From: Acinetobacter sp. Ac_5812 | Lineage (GTDB): Bacteria; Pseudomonadota; Gammaproteobacteria; Pseudomonadales; Moraxellaceae | DNA: 64,000 nt | Assembly (NCBI RefSeq): GCF_013072695.1 | Contig: NZ_LXUK01000009.1 | Coordinates: 124,001-188,000 of the forward strand | Reading direction: 5' to 3' | Shown here: one piece after another, positions 1 through 8,617 of the stretch | Numbering within the stretch: position 1 is the stretch's first letter | Layout: each line of letters starts with the position of its first letter | Translations under genes and position numbers: made by a program | Notes under the pieces: generated by a model | Database searches by the model: none | The model's input: only the letters and a program-made list of their open reading frames with translations | What the model was told of the DNA's origin: nothing

Positions 1-263
1 ATATGTGCGCTGCCGGTTGCACCGAGTTGAAACCCAATCTGTTTTGGGGTGAATTGATAGGCCCTTGCCGTCTTATTCCATTGCGATATTAAGACCTTTT
101 CTTGACCTTTATAGACTTTGATATAATCACAGGCATCGGTTTTTACATTACAGTTTCGTTTAATAATTTTGACCTCACCCGCTTGAGCCAAAACTTCTGC
201 TTTCGCCCATAGTACGCTACTGCAACAGAGCACACTGATTGCTAAAATTAATCTACTTGTCAT
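1..263 (-). CDS. Secreted small protein, C-terminus cut by window edge
   Basis: An open frame starts at ATG 263 and runs off the left edge with about 87 codons visible. The first 22 or so residues form a signal peptide: a short basic start (MTSR), a hydrophobic stretch (LILAISVLCC) and an SVLWAKA-like cleavage region. The mature part has two cysteines eight residues apart (RNCNVKTDACDY) and alternates lysines with beta-prone residues, which suggests a small exported periplasmic protein. I do not recognise the family and no function is proposed. The real length is unknown. Confidence 0.6.
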   Translation of the reverse strand, partial: MTSRLILAISVLCCSSVLWAKAEVLAQAGEVKIIKRNCNVKTDACDYIKVYKGQEKVLISQWNKTARAYQFTPKQIGFQLGATGSAH

Positions 264-366
264 TTTATAATATACCCAATTGATTTAAGCCGTGGTCTAA
301 GTGCCACAAAATAGACAGCTTATTCTGCTTAGAATAGATTGGGAATTCAATGTTTTATTGCTGGCC

Positions 367-1134
367 TCATCCATATGAGGCTGAAAGTACCAAATACAAC
401 ACTTCACTGCTAAACGAACCATCTGCTTGAATACGATAATATTGTTGAACTTGATCAGATGCCTTGCGCTGTAAATCCCGTATGGTCTGGACTGCATATT
501 CAGAGGTTTGCATTCGCTCCGTCCAACTCGTAAATTCTAAATCTAAATGCTGCTTTTCAACAGTCTCAACCCTAAAACCTGCATATTCAGCAAAGCGCAT
601 CCATTCTCGCAAACTATAATTACGCACATGACTTGGGTCTCGAATGGTTTCAATAGTCTGAAAAAAGGTATCCATCACTGGATTTGAGTGCCCTAAAATA
701 TCGACAATAATCACCTTGCCTTGCGGCACCAATACACGGCGAATTTCCGCCATCGCCTGTGCCACATTTTGCCAATGATGTGCTGAATAGCGCGTAATCA
801 CACAATCAAAGCTTTGATCGGCAAAAGCTAAACTCTCCGCTGCACCTTGTACAGCCTTGACATGATCAAAGCCCTTTTGCTTGGCCTGCTGAGCCACCAA
901 TTCAACCATTGACGGCGTTAAATCATAAGCCGTCACTTGATCGGTAAAGGGTGCAATTTGATAGCTGACATGGCCACCACCACAACCTAAATCCAACACT
1001 TTTTTCAATTGCTGTGACTGGATCAAGTGCTGCATTTTTGCAAACTCAATCCCTTGTGCGTGAACACTACTGTTTAAATAGGCTTGAGATTTATCTTGAT
1101 ATTGCTGTTGATTGACTTGATGCTGGGTACTCAT
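367..1134 (-). CDS. Class I SAM-dependent methyltransferase
   Basis: A 255-residue protein of the UbiE/Methyltransf_11 type. Motif I, VLDLGCGGGHVSY, lies near residues 45-57 and binds S-adenosylmethionine. It is followed by an acidic strand end (VTAYDLTPSMVE) and a post-motif with YSAHHW and IRRVLVPQGKVIIVD. The methyl acceptor cannot be inferred; such proteins act on small metabolites or quinone precursors. The frame is open further upstream, but ATG 1134 is chosen because AAGGA lies eight bases before it. It is monocistronic or loosely linked to the DUF1345 gene on the same strand about 100 bases upstream. Confidence 0.85.
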   Translation of the reverse strand: MSTQHQVNQQQYQDKSQAYLNSSVHAQGIEFAKMQHLIQSQQLKKVLDLGCGGGHVSYQIAPFTDQVTAYDLTPSMVELVAQQAKQKGFDHVKAVQGAAESLAFADQSFDCVITRYSAHHWQNVAQAMAEIRRVLVPQGKVIIVDILGHSNPVMDTFFQTIETIRDPSHVRNYSLREWMRFAEYAGFRVETVEKQHLDLEFTSWTERMQTSEYAVQTIRDLQRKASDQVQQYYRIQADGSFSSEVLYLVLSASYG

Positions 1135-1234
1135 GTTCTTATCCTTGCGTTGTCGGTCTAAATTCAAAATAACCAACAACAACCAAAAATAAAAATGATC
1201 AATTTTATACAAATTAATAAAAATAAGTTATCAA

Positions 1235-1912
1235 TTAAAGACCAATCAAACTGGCCGCCACGTTGATCGCCACCGCCAAAATTACGGTATTGAAAATAAA
1301 GGCCAACACACAATGAAAAATATTCAGATGTCGAAGCTCTGAGCTGGTAATCGAGACATCAGCGGTTTGTGCAGAAGTACCGATGATATAACTGAAATAG
1401 ATAAAATCCAGATAATCCGGTTGATCGGTTTTCGGAAAATCTAGACCTGCATCTTGATGACGACTTTTGGCAAGGTAGTAATCATGTGCATAATGAATGG
1501 CAAATAAAGTATGCAGTAATAACCATGTCGAGAAAATCGTGCCGATGGTCAGTAAAATGAGTACTGTTTTTAAAATAGGTTGATCTTTAGGCACATGTCC
1601 CAACTGCACCACAATCGAAATAAAACAAATCACAATAGCGATCAGCACCACAGTCAAGATCATCCACTTGCCTTCATCCTGCTGTTTGGCACGTTGTAAA
1701 ATATGGGTGGCGTCCAAGTGCCACATCATTTTCAAGGTCAGAAATAAATACAGCCAAATCGCAATATTCCAACCGAGCTGCAAGCAGGTTGCCCAATGCC
1801 ATTGCGTGAACAGATGCAAAGCCCCGTAAATCAACAATCCCAAAGAAAAAGTCGCAGACAAATATGGTCGATACTTGATTCCTTTCACTAAACGATGGAT
1901 GAATCCTTGCAT
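1235..1912 (-). CDS. DUF1345 family inner-membrane protein
   Basis: A 225-residue integral membrane protein with about five hydrophobic segments. The C-terminal part contains FIYFSYIIGTSAQTADVSITS and a RHLNIFHCVLAFIFNT stretch, the signature I associate with DUF1345. The function of the family is unknown. The start at ATG 1912 is preceded by AGGTGAAAC, a good ribosome binding site. It is divergent from the TetR gene that begins at 2099 and shares the 186-base intergenic region with it. Confidence 0.8.
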   Translation of the reverse strand: MQGFIHRLVKGIKYRPYLSATFSLGLLIYGALHLFTQWHWATCLQLGWNIAIWLYLFLTLKMMWHLDATHILQRAKQQDEGKWMILTVVLIAIVICFISIVVQLGHVPKDQPILKTVLILLTIGTIFSTWLLLHTLFAIHYAHDYYLAKSRHQDAGLDFPKTDQPDYLDFIYFSYIIGTSAQTADVSITSSELRHLNIFHCVLAFIFNTVILAVAINVAASLIGL

Positions 1913-2046
1913 GTTTCACCTATTTGTATTTTTTATGCATGAGTAATTTACCCTTATTTTTTAACACTGTATTGCCTTAGAAAAATCACTCAGAACTGCG
2001 ATTTTACCGAAATTAAACAAAATAAAGTTTCTCGACATATTTACTT

Positions 2047-2062
2047 CGGACAAAAATGTCCG
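2047..2062. promoter_or_regulatory. Inverted repeat, candidate TetR operator
   Basis: The dyad CGGAC-N6-GTCCG lies 37 bases upstream of the TetR start codon, in the intergenic region shared with the divergent DUF1345 gene. Perfect 5-bp arms with a 6-bp spacer in front of a TetR-MFS-HlyD cassette are typical for autoregulation. The assignment rests on position and symmetry only. Confidence 0.5.
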
Positions 2063-2098
2063 TTTAATTTACCCTATATCTCCCAAGAAATTTAGGTC

Positions 2099-2647
2099 AT
2101 GGCAAAACGTCAGCAATTGGCAGCGCATAATCGTGATGAACTCCTCAATGCCGCCGAAGAAATCTTCCGCAGGCAAGGGGTTCATGTGCCATTACAAGCC
2201 ATCATTGATCATGCGGGCGTGGGACGTGCAACGTTTTATCGTAATTTTGCAGATCGTAAAGCGCTGGTGGCTGCCTTGTTGGAACGAGCGATTACACGTT
2301 TAGAACAACGGTCGCAGGCTTTACTGGCATTTAATGATGGTTTTATTCGTTTGATTGAAGGTCATATCGAACAACTGCCGCATTTAGTTGTACTGATTGA
2401 TTACTGGCGTATTATTGATCGGCAAGACCCAATCATGCTAAACATTTATCAAAGACGCGATAAAGCGTTACAGCCACTGATTGATCAAGCCATACAACAT
2501 CAGCTTTGTCGTCCTGATCTTACTCCACAAGATTTCGGAATGATCACGGCGATCTTGGGGTCTTCATTTCAAGGGCATAATACATCAGATCAAGTGCGCT
2601 TAGCCAAACGAGCAATAGAATTATTATTAAACGGCATTAAAGTTTAG
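2099..2647 (+). CDS. TetR family transcriptional regulator of efflux cassette
   Basis: A 182-residue one-domain repressor. The N-terminal helix-turn-helix covers about residues 10-55 (ELLNAAEEIFRRQGV, then AIIDHAGVGRATFYRNFADRKALV), the standard TetR_N pattern. The C-terminal ligand-binding domain is all helical and unassigned. It ends 13 bases before the MFS gene and is probably cotranscribed with it and the HlyD gene. The likely role is drug- or metabolite-responsive repression of its own operon through the CGGAC-N6-GTCCG dyad upstream. Confidence 0.9.
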   Translation: MAKRQQLAAHNRDELLNAAEEIFRRQGVHVPLQAIIDHAGVGRATFYRNFADRKALVAALLERAITRLEQRSQALLAFNDGFIRLIEGHIEQLPHLVVLIDYWRIIDRQDPIMLNIYQRRDKALQPLIDQAIQHQLCRPDLTPQDFGMITAILGSSFQGHNTSDQVRLAKRAIELLLNGIKV

Positions 2648-2660
2648 TTCGGGAAATAAC

Positions 2661-4307
2661 ATGGATAAAAGCCCTCGCTATCTTGAGACACCTCCAGATT
2701 GGTCTGCTGATGAGCGCCCAACCTTACCGGGCTCGCCTGCTGCAATTGCACATGCCCGACCAAAACGTTTTGCCTATTTTTTTATTGGCCTGTTTATATG
2801 TATTGCAGCCAGTTTAAGTAATGGTTTTATCATTGCCAATTTACCAATTTTCCAAGGTGAATATGGCTTGACCCCATCACAGGCAGCATGGCTACCTGCG
2901 GCTTATGTGATGGCCAATGTCAGCTCTAACCTGATTCTGTTTAAAGCCCGCCAACAATATGGTTTGCGCTTATTTTCAGAAATTGGCCTATTGGCTTTTA
3001 TTGGTGTACTGGTGTTACATATCTTTGTTCAAACCTATGAAGTCGCCTTATTTGTACGCTTTATTGCAGGTTTGGCAGCTGCGCCTTTAAGCTCGCTCGG
3101 TATGTATTACACCATGCAAGCCTTTGGTAAGGCGGATATGGCCAAAGGGATTTATTTGGCCTTTGGCTTTCAGCAACTTGGCCTGCCTTTGGCATGGATC
3201 ATTTCTCCTTTTCTGCTCAGTGCCAACCAGTGGGATGTGATTTATACCTTTGAATTGGGTTTGGCAATTTGTTGTTTTGCCATGGTGGTGGCGTTAAAAC
3301 TGCCACGCAGCCTACGCTTGGAGGTATTCGAGAAGCAGGACTTCTTTACCTTTGCCTTGCTTGCACCCGGTTTTGCCTGTCTGTGTATCGTACTCACCCA
3401 AGGGCCGATTTTATGGTGGTTCAATAGTCCTTGGTTGGCCTATACCCTAATCGTCGGTTTTTGTTTGATTGTGTTGGGATTGACTTATGAACACTATCGT
3501 CGTAATCCACTGATTATGACCCGTTGGTTAGCCGCAGGTGATCTACTCAGTTTTGTGGTCAGTGCCTTCGCCCTACGCTTGCTCATGTCAGAACAAAGCT
3601 ATGCTGCGGTCAATTTTCTTAAGACCATGGGCATGGGCCCCGACCAGTTTGTGCCGCTGTATGTGGTGATTTTCTGCGGCACCATTGCCGGTTCTGTATT
3701 TAGTGCGTTGACCTTTCATCGTGAACGGCTGATTCTGAATTTGTTTCTGGCTGAAATCCTGATTTTAATTGCTTGTGCACTGGATTATCACCTGACCAGT
3801 GATGTGCGTCCTGCCAACTTTTACCGCAGTCAATTTCTCGTCAGCTTTGCAGGTGGTGTCTTTATCGGCCCGCTGTTGCTGATGGGTTTTATGCGTACCC
3901 TACAACGTGGTCCACAATATGTGGTGACCTTTATTGTGCTGTTTTCAGCCACACAGAATTTTGGTGGCTTGGTCGGCTCATCCTTCTTCAACACCTATCA
4001 GCAGCGTCATACCTATGATTATAAAGTCGAAATCAATAGCAATCTTGATCCGACAAATCCAATTGTGGCACAGCGTTTACAGACCTATCAGCATAGTGCC
4101 ATGGTCAGTAGCAATGACCCTGTTTTACAAAATAACCAAGCCTTGCAGAACCTGAATAAGGTGGTCACCCGTGAGGCTCAGGTACGTGCCTATAACGATG
4201 TAATCGTATTAAACGGTATTTTTGCGGTGGTGTTATTGCTGTGGGGGCTATTTAAATATGCACGGGATAAATACAAAACCCGGAAAAATCTGCAAGCAGC
4301 CAGTTAA
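2661..4307 (+). CDS. MFS efflux transporter, EmrB/FarB-like (DHA2 type)
   Basis: A 548-residue polytopic protein with about 14 hydrophobic segments and a hydrophilic cytoplasmic N-terminus of about 35 residues. Segment 1 ends in a NGFIIANLPIFQ stretch, followed by ASWLPAAY-like residues, resembling EmrB-type proton antiporters. A long soluble loop near residues 440-505 precedes the last helix. The start ATG has GGGAAATAAC before it. A membrane fusion protein follows 20 bases downstream, so the pair probably forms an EmrAB-like tripartite pump with an outer-membrane channel encoded elsewhere. Substrates are unknown. Confidence 0.87.
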   Translation: MDKSPRYLETPPDWSADERPTLPGSPAAIAHARPKRFAYFFIGLFICIAASLSNGFIIANLPIFQGEYGLTPSQAAWLPAAYVMANVSSNLILFKARQQYGLRLFSEIGLLAFIGVLVLHIFVQTYEVALFVRFIAGLAAAPLSSLGMYYTMQAFGKADMAKGIYLAFGFQQLGLPLAWIISPFLLSANQWDVIYTFELGLAICCFAMVVALKLPRSLRLEVFEKQDFFTFALLAPGFACLCIVLTQGPILWWFNSPWLAYTLIVGFCLIVLGLTYEHYRRNPLIMTRWLAAGDLLSFVVSAFALRLLMSEQSYAAVNFLKTMGMGPDQFVPLYVVIFCGTIAGSVFSALTFHRERLILNLFLAEILILIACALDYHLTSDVRPANFYRSQFLVSFAGGVFIGPLLLMGFMRTLQRGPQYVVTFIVLFSATQNFGGLVGSSFFNTYQQRHTYDYKVEINSNLDPTNPIVAQRLQTYQHSAMVSSNDPVLQNNQALQNLNKVVTREAQVRAYNDVIVLNGIFAVVLLLWGLFKYARDKYKTRKNLQAAS

Positions 4308-4327
4308 TCCTTTTTGATTGAGAAAAG

Positions 4328-5494
4328 ATGATGTCAGAACAAGATAAACCCGAAGATAATAATGCTCAAACCACTGAGCAAAATGAAACAGCGCCTGTAG
4401 CAAAGGCGCCTGAAACTGTGGCACAAATGCCGCCTCCACCTCCTCCGCCAACCAGCAAGCTGATCAAGACCAAACGCTCGACCCTGTGGTGGATGCTATT
4501 GGTGTTATTGGTAGGTATTACCATTATTCTATGGGCGTGGCGGATTGGCCCCTTCCATACGGCGGTTGAACAAACTGACAATAGCTATGTGAAAGGTAAA
4601 ACCACCATCCTGTCTTCGCAGATCAATGGCTATATTAAAGATGTCTTGGTCAAAGACTTTGATCAAGTCAAACAAGGTCAGGTATTGATGCATATTGATG
4701 CCACCACCTATGACCAAAAAGTCACACAGGCAGCATCTGGTGTTGAGCAAGCAGAAAACAGTCTTGCCAATCAAACTCAAGCTATTGCGCAACGTCAGGC
4801 CGATGTTGTGGCCGCACAAGCCAAACTGGATCAAGTCAAGGCACAGTATGACTTATCGGTGGCTCAGCTAAAACGCTACCAACAATTGGGAGATAGCGGT
4901 GCAGCGTCAAAATCTGAACAAGATAAAGCCGCGGCAGATGCGCAGAATAATCATGCCTTACTGAAACAGGCCGAAGCCAATATCTTGGTGGCACAAGAAG
5001 CTTTAAAAACAGCGCAAGTGGCGCAGTCTGGCTTAAAAGCACAAGTCAATAGCGCGCAGGCACAACTCGACCAAGCCAATACCACCAAAGACTACAGCAC
5101 CATTGTTGCACCACTGGATGGACAATTGGGTGAGGTCAATCCACGCGTCGGTCAATATGTTGCAGCGGGAACACAACTACTTTATTTGATTCCGACACAA
5201 ACCTGGGTGATTGCCAACTTTAAAGAAACTCAAATTGCCAATATGAAAATTGGGCAAAAAGCGTATTTCACCGTCGATGCGATGAATCATCAGAAATTTA
5301 CAGGGCATGTTGAACAGATTTCCCCTGCAGCAGGTTCAGAATTCAGCGTGCTCAAACCCGACAATGCCACAGGTAACTTTACCAAGGTGGTACAACGTAT
5401 TTCAGTTCGTATCGCCATAGATCCAAATCAAAAAGGCATCGAAAACTTACGCCCTGGGATGTCGGTAATTACCTCCGTGGATACCGACTCCTAA
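4328..5494 (+). CDS. HlyD/EmrA-family membrane fusion protein
   Basis: A 388-residue periplasmic adaptor. Residues 1-50 are cytoplasmic and include a run of seven prolines (PPPPPPP near residue 37); one transmembrane helix follows (LWWMLLVLLVGITIILW). Next come a biotinyl-lipoyl half-motif (SSQINGYIKDVLVKDFDQVKQGQVL), a long alanine/glutamine-rich coiled-coil hairpin (about residues 135-245), the second lipoyl half (IVAPLDGQLGEVNPRVGQYV) and beta-barrel domains. Two adjacent ATG codons begin the gene; the second, at 4331, is slightly better spaced from GAGAAAAG. It partners with the MFS pump upstream. Confidence 0.88.
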   Translation: MMSEQDKPEDNNAQTTEQNETAPVAKAPETVAQMPPPPPPPTSKLIKTKRSTLWWMLLVLLVGITIILWAWRIGPFHTAVEQTDNSYVKGKTTILSSQINGYIKDVLVKDFDQVKQGQVLMHIDATTYDQKVTQAASGVEQAENSLANQTQAIAQRQADVVAAQAKLDQVKAQYDLSVAQLKRYQQLGDSGAASKSEQDKAAADAQNNHALLKQAEANILVAQEALKTAQVAQSGLKAQVNSAQAQLDQANTTKDYSTIVAPLDGQLGEVNPRVGQYVAAGTQLLYLIPTQTWVIANFKETQIANMKIGQKAYFTVDAMNHQKFTGHVEQISPAAGSEFSVLKPDNATGNFTKVVQRISVRIAIDPNQKGIENLRPGMSVITSVDTDS

Positions 5495-5560
5495 TACAAC
5501 ACTGACATTCTCAATCAAATCCATTTACAATGTGGTCAAATCTATTTCTCTTGTTCGAAA

Positions 5561-6427
5561 ATGTTTGATCACATTGCTTTTCCCACACCCTATCAAACAT
5601 TAGCGTTTCCCAGTTCGGTTCAACTGACGATTAAGCGTTTAGATCTGATTCATCCTCACATTTCAGGCAATAAATTTTATAAGCTAAAATACAACCTGCT
5701 TGCAGCTCAACAACAAGGTTTGAGCCAAGTACTCACATTTGGTGGAGCATTCTCCAATCATATTGCCGCAACCGCCTATGCAGCACAGCACTTTGGCTTG
5801 CAAAGCATTGGCATAATTCGTGGTGAAGAACTTGCAACTCAAGACTTAAATCAGACCCTGCAAACAGCGCAAGATTTTGGTATGCAATTGCATTTTGTCA
5901 GTCGGGCTGAGTATCGACTGCGCCATGAAACCAAATATTTACAACAACTTCAACAGCAATATCCTCAAGCCTTTATTGTTCCAGAAGGTGGCAGCAATGC
6001 ACTTGCACTGCAAGGAACACAAGAAATTTTGAGCGAAGATGATCGAAAGAATTATGATGTGATTTGTTGTGCAGTTGGAACAGGTGGCACTATTGCAGGC
6101 TTAATTGAAAGCAGTTCAGAACAACAACAGATTTTAGGCTTTTCTGCATTAAAAGGCGACTTCCTAAAACGAGATATTCAACAGTGGACCAATAAAAGTA
6201 ATTGGTCTTTAACCGATGCTTATTGTTGTGGAGGTTATGCCAAAACCACAACCGAACTCCTGCAATTTATGCAACATTTTGAGAAACAATATGCAATTCC
6301 TTTAGAACAAGTCTATACCGCAAAGATGATGATGGGGCTATTCGATTTAATCCAGCAGCAGTATTTTCCGGAAAATAGCCGTATTTTGGCGATCCATACC
6401 GGTGGATTACAAGGACGCTTAAAATAA
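5561..6427 (+). CDS. PLP-dependent deaminase, ACC deaminase/D-cysteine desulfhydrase family
   Basis: A 288-residue fold-type II PLP enzyme. The lysine that would carry the cofactor sits in HISGNKFYKLKYNL (about residues 30-43), the binding loop TFGGAFSNHIAATAYAA follows, and the phosphate loop is CCAVGTGGTIAGL. This matches the 1-aminocyclopropane-1-carboxylate deaminase/D-cysteine desulfhydrase group; true ACC deaminases are usually about 340 residues, so a desulfhydrase or an unknown amino-acid substrate is more likely. It lies 66 bases after the HlyD gene and may be a separate unit. Confidence 0.82.
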   Translation: MFDHIAFPTPYQTLAFPSSVQLTIKRLDLIHPHISGNKFYKLKYNLLAAQQQGLSQVLTFGGAFSNHIAATAYAAQHFGLQSIGIIRGEELATQDLNQTLQTAQDFGMQLHFVSRAEYRLRHETKYLQQLQQQYPQAFIVPEGGSNALALQGTQEILSEDDRKNYDVICCAVGTGGTIAGLIESSSEQQQILGFSALKGDFLKRDIQQWTNKSNWSLTDAYCCGGYAKTTTELLQFMQHFEKQYAIPLEQVYTAKMMMGLFDLIQQQYFPENSRILAIHTGGLQGRLK

Positions 6428-6450
6428 AAAGCCACCCTCAAGTGACTTTT
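6427..6450. terminator. Bidirectional terminator-like hairpin between convergent genes
   Basis: AAAAGCCAC pairs with GTGACTTTT with one mismatch around a 6-base loop, flanked by A and T runs. It sits between the convergent PLP enzyme and small membrane protein genes. Confidence 0.5.
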
Positions 6451-6470
6451 CATCTGATCGAATCAAGTGC

Positions 6471-6836
6471 TTAAAACCAGCCATCACCAATCGGCTTATT
6501 GTCCATAAACACCACTAAGCCTTTGACAATGCGATAAATAAACCAGATTGATGCTGCAAAGAGAATCGGAATACCAATGAGTACAAAAGACAAAATAAAA
6601 CCAATGATTGCAGCAATGAGAGTGATCCAAAAGGTTTTGATTTGCCACTCAAAATGACTAGCCAACCATGTTCCTTTTACCTCGTCACGCTTCATATAGT
6701 TCATAATAATTGCGGCAATACTGGTCAATCCCACAAAAATACTGGCTGCATAAAGCCCATATATAATTAAGGTATATTGTCTGAGTTGGTCTTGCTGATT
6801 CGGCGGCGTGCCTTCTAAAAAAGTCTTATCATTCAT
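6471..6836 (-). CDS. Small three-helix membrane protein (DUF4870-like)
   Basis: A 121-residue protein with three hydrophobic segments: YTLIIYGLYAASIFVGLTSI, FWITLIAAIIGFILSFVLI and ILFAASIWFIYRIVKGLVVF. The HFEWQIKTFW motif before the second helix and the conserved RIVKG in the third recall the DUF4870/TM-helix family. ATG 6836 is chosen over an upstream TTG because AAGGGG lies ten bases before it. The function is unknown. Confidence 0.75.
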   Translation of the reverse strand: MNDKTFLEGTPPNQQDQLRQYTLIIYGLYAASIFVGLTSIAAIIMNYMKRDEVKGTWLASHFEWQIKTFWITLIAAIIGFILSFVLIGIPILFAASIWFIYRIVKGLVVFMDNKPIGDGWF

Positions 6837-6977
6837 TATTGTTATCCCCTTTATTGAGACCAATTTTATAACATGCTTTGATTTTAAAAGTATCTTTTTT
6901 AATCAAACAATCAACATACTCAAAAGGCTTTAAATCTTCTATAATTGCCCGCTTTTCCTCCCTTGAGTATTTTCCCC

Positions 6978-8174
6978 ATGGTTCATCAAGTTGATGTTGT
7001 TGTTTTAGGTGCAGGTGCATCGGGCTTGATGTTGGCTGCAGAAGCAGGCAAACGTGGGCGCTCGGTTGTGGTCTTGGAAAAAGCCAATAAAGTTGGCAAA
7101 AAGATTTTGATGTCAGGGGGTGGTAAATGTAACTTTACCAATCTGGAGGTCGAACCTGCCAATTATCTGTCTGAAAACCCGCATTTCGTGATCTCAGCCT
7201 TAACCCGTTACACCAATTGGGACTTTATCGGCTTGGTCTGTGAATACGGCATTGAGTATGAAGAACGCAAACACGGGCAATTATTCACACTCAAAGGATC
7301 TAAAGAGATTCTGGAACTCTTACTTTCAGAATGTGACAAAGCCAAACGTGTACAGATTCACACCCACTGTGAAGTACAACAAGTTAAGGCTCAGGCAGAT
7401 TCCAGTTTTATGATTGAAACCAGTCAAGGGACTTATCACTGTGAGTCTTTGGTGGTGGCAACTGGCGGTTTATCCATTCCCACGCTTGGTGGCTCAGGTT
7501 TTGGTTATGAAGTGGCACAACAGTTCGGACATCATGTCTACCCAACCCGTGCGGGTCTAGTTCCTTTCACCTTCTCCGATCAGTTTAAAGAAATCACCAC
7601 ACGCTTGAGTGGCAATGCATTAGACGCAACCTTGATCAATGATCGTCATCAATTTACCGAAGCTTTGCTGTTTACCCATCGTGGTCTTAGTGGTCCAAGC
7701 TCACTGCAACTTTCGAACTACTGGCATGTTGGGGAAAGCTTTAAAATTGATTTCTTCCCAAGCCAAGACTTTGCACAATTTTTTAAAGATAAGAAAAAAT
7801 CACAGCCTAAAGTGTTACTGCGTACCTTAATCAGTGAATTTACCGCCAAAAGTATCGTACTTGAATTACAACAACTAATTTGGGCAGAACAAAGTGAAAC
7901 GCCAATTGGTAATCTCAGTGATGCACAGCTCGAGCATATTGCAGCGCAATTACATGCATTTACGGTAAAACCATCAGGTACTGAAGGCTATCGTACTGCC
8001 GAAGTCACACTCGGCGGGGTCGATACCAGTGAAGTATCTTCCAAAACCATGGAAAGCAAAAAACAGAAAGGTTTATATTTTATTGGTGAAGTGCTGGATG
8101 TTACAGGACACTTAGGTGGCTATAACTTCCAATGGGCATGGTCTTCTGCACAGGCAGCAGCTCAATTTGTCTGA
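6978..8174 (+). CDS. HI0933/YhiN-family FAD-dependent oxidoreductase
   Basis: A 398-residue flavoprotein. The N-terminal Rossmann motif VVVLGAGASGLMLAAEAG (about residues 6-23) is followed by KVGKKILMSGGGKCNFTN, a hallmark of this family. A second ATGG motif (VVATGGLSIPTLGGSG) and the C-terminal FIGEVLDVTGHLGGYNFQWAWSSA complete the FAD site. No physiological substrate is established for YhiN proteins. The frame is open from a TTG upstream, but ATG 6978 begins directly before the FAD motif and is preferred. It is divergent from the small membrane protein gene at 6836. Confidence 0.88.
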   Translation: MVHQVDVVVLGAGASGLMLAAEAGKRGRSVVVLEKANKVGKKILMSGGGKCNFTNLEVEPANYLSENPHFVISALTRYTNWDFIGLVCEYGIEYEERKHGQLFTLKGSKEILELLLSECDKAKRVQIHTHCEVQQVKAQADSSFMIETSQGTYHCESLVVATGGLSIPTLGGSGFGYEVAQQFGHHVYPTRAGLVPFTFSDQFKEITTRLSGNALDATLINDRHQFTEALLFTHRGLSGPSSLQLSNYWHVGESFKIDFFPSQDFAQFFKDKKKSQPKVLLRTLISEFTAKSIVLELQQLIWAEQSETPIGNLSDAQLEHIAAQLHAFTVKPSGTEGYRTAEVTLGGVDTSEVSSKTMESKKQKGLYFIGEVLDVTGHLGGYNFQWAWSSAQAAAQFV

Positions 8175-8224
8175 TATGACCATATGAATTACAGCACTTC
8201 AGGCGACTTTCAATAAAATCTGTT

Positions 8225-8404
8225 TCAGTTTTGGTGGTCTGAAGAGTTTGCTGCTTCTGAAGTTGCGATTTGTTGTGTATTTTCAATGGGTCTCTCTTTA
8301 GAAGAGTTTGATTTAGCAACAACAAATTTATAAGCACTCGCCAAGAATCCAACAGTAATGCCTGCAATAATAATCGGTGCGAATACTCGATTTGGCCTCT
8401 TCAT
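8225..8404 (-). CDS. Small single-pass membrane protein
   Basis: A 59-residue protein with a basic N-terminus (MKRPNRVF), one hydrophobic segment (APIIIAGITVGFLASAYKFVV) and a polar Ser/Asn/Glu-rich tail. Two ATGs lie six bases apart; the one at 8404 is favoured because AGGAG ends seven bases before it, while it almost abuts the first. No family is recognised. Confidence 0.6.
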   Translation of the reverse strand: MKRPNRVFAPIIIAGITVGFLASAYKFVVAKSNSSKERPIENTQQIATSEAANSSDHQN

Positions 8405-8555
8405 CTTCATTCTCCTATAGACTTTTTATTTAGAGACTATTGATACTTTAGCTATAAATGAATTGCTTTTGAGGTCAAATTTGTTATTTAAACCCTCTAA
8501 CTTTACTCAAAATATCCAATTGCAATCCAAAACAAAAGCCAATAGCGCCGATACA

Positions 8556-8586
8556 AACAAAACGACCACCCTGCTTAGAGTGGTCG
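8556..8586 (-). terminator. Rho-independent terminator of the mechanosensitive channel gene
   Basis: Read on the minus strand, CGACCAC pairs with GTGGTCG around a 10-base loop and is followed by TTTTGTTT. It lies about 30 bases beyond the stop codon at 8618. Confidence 0.85.
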
Positions 8587-8617
8587 AATTGATTAAAAAA
8601 ATCAAAGATTATTTTTT

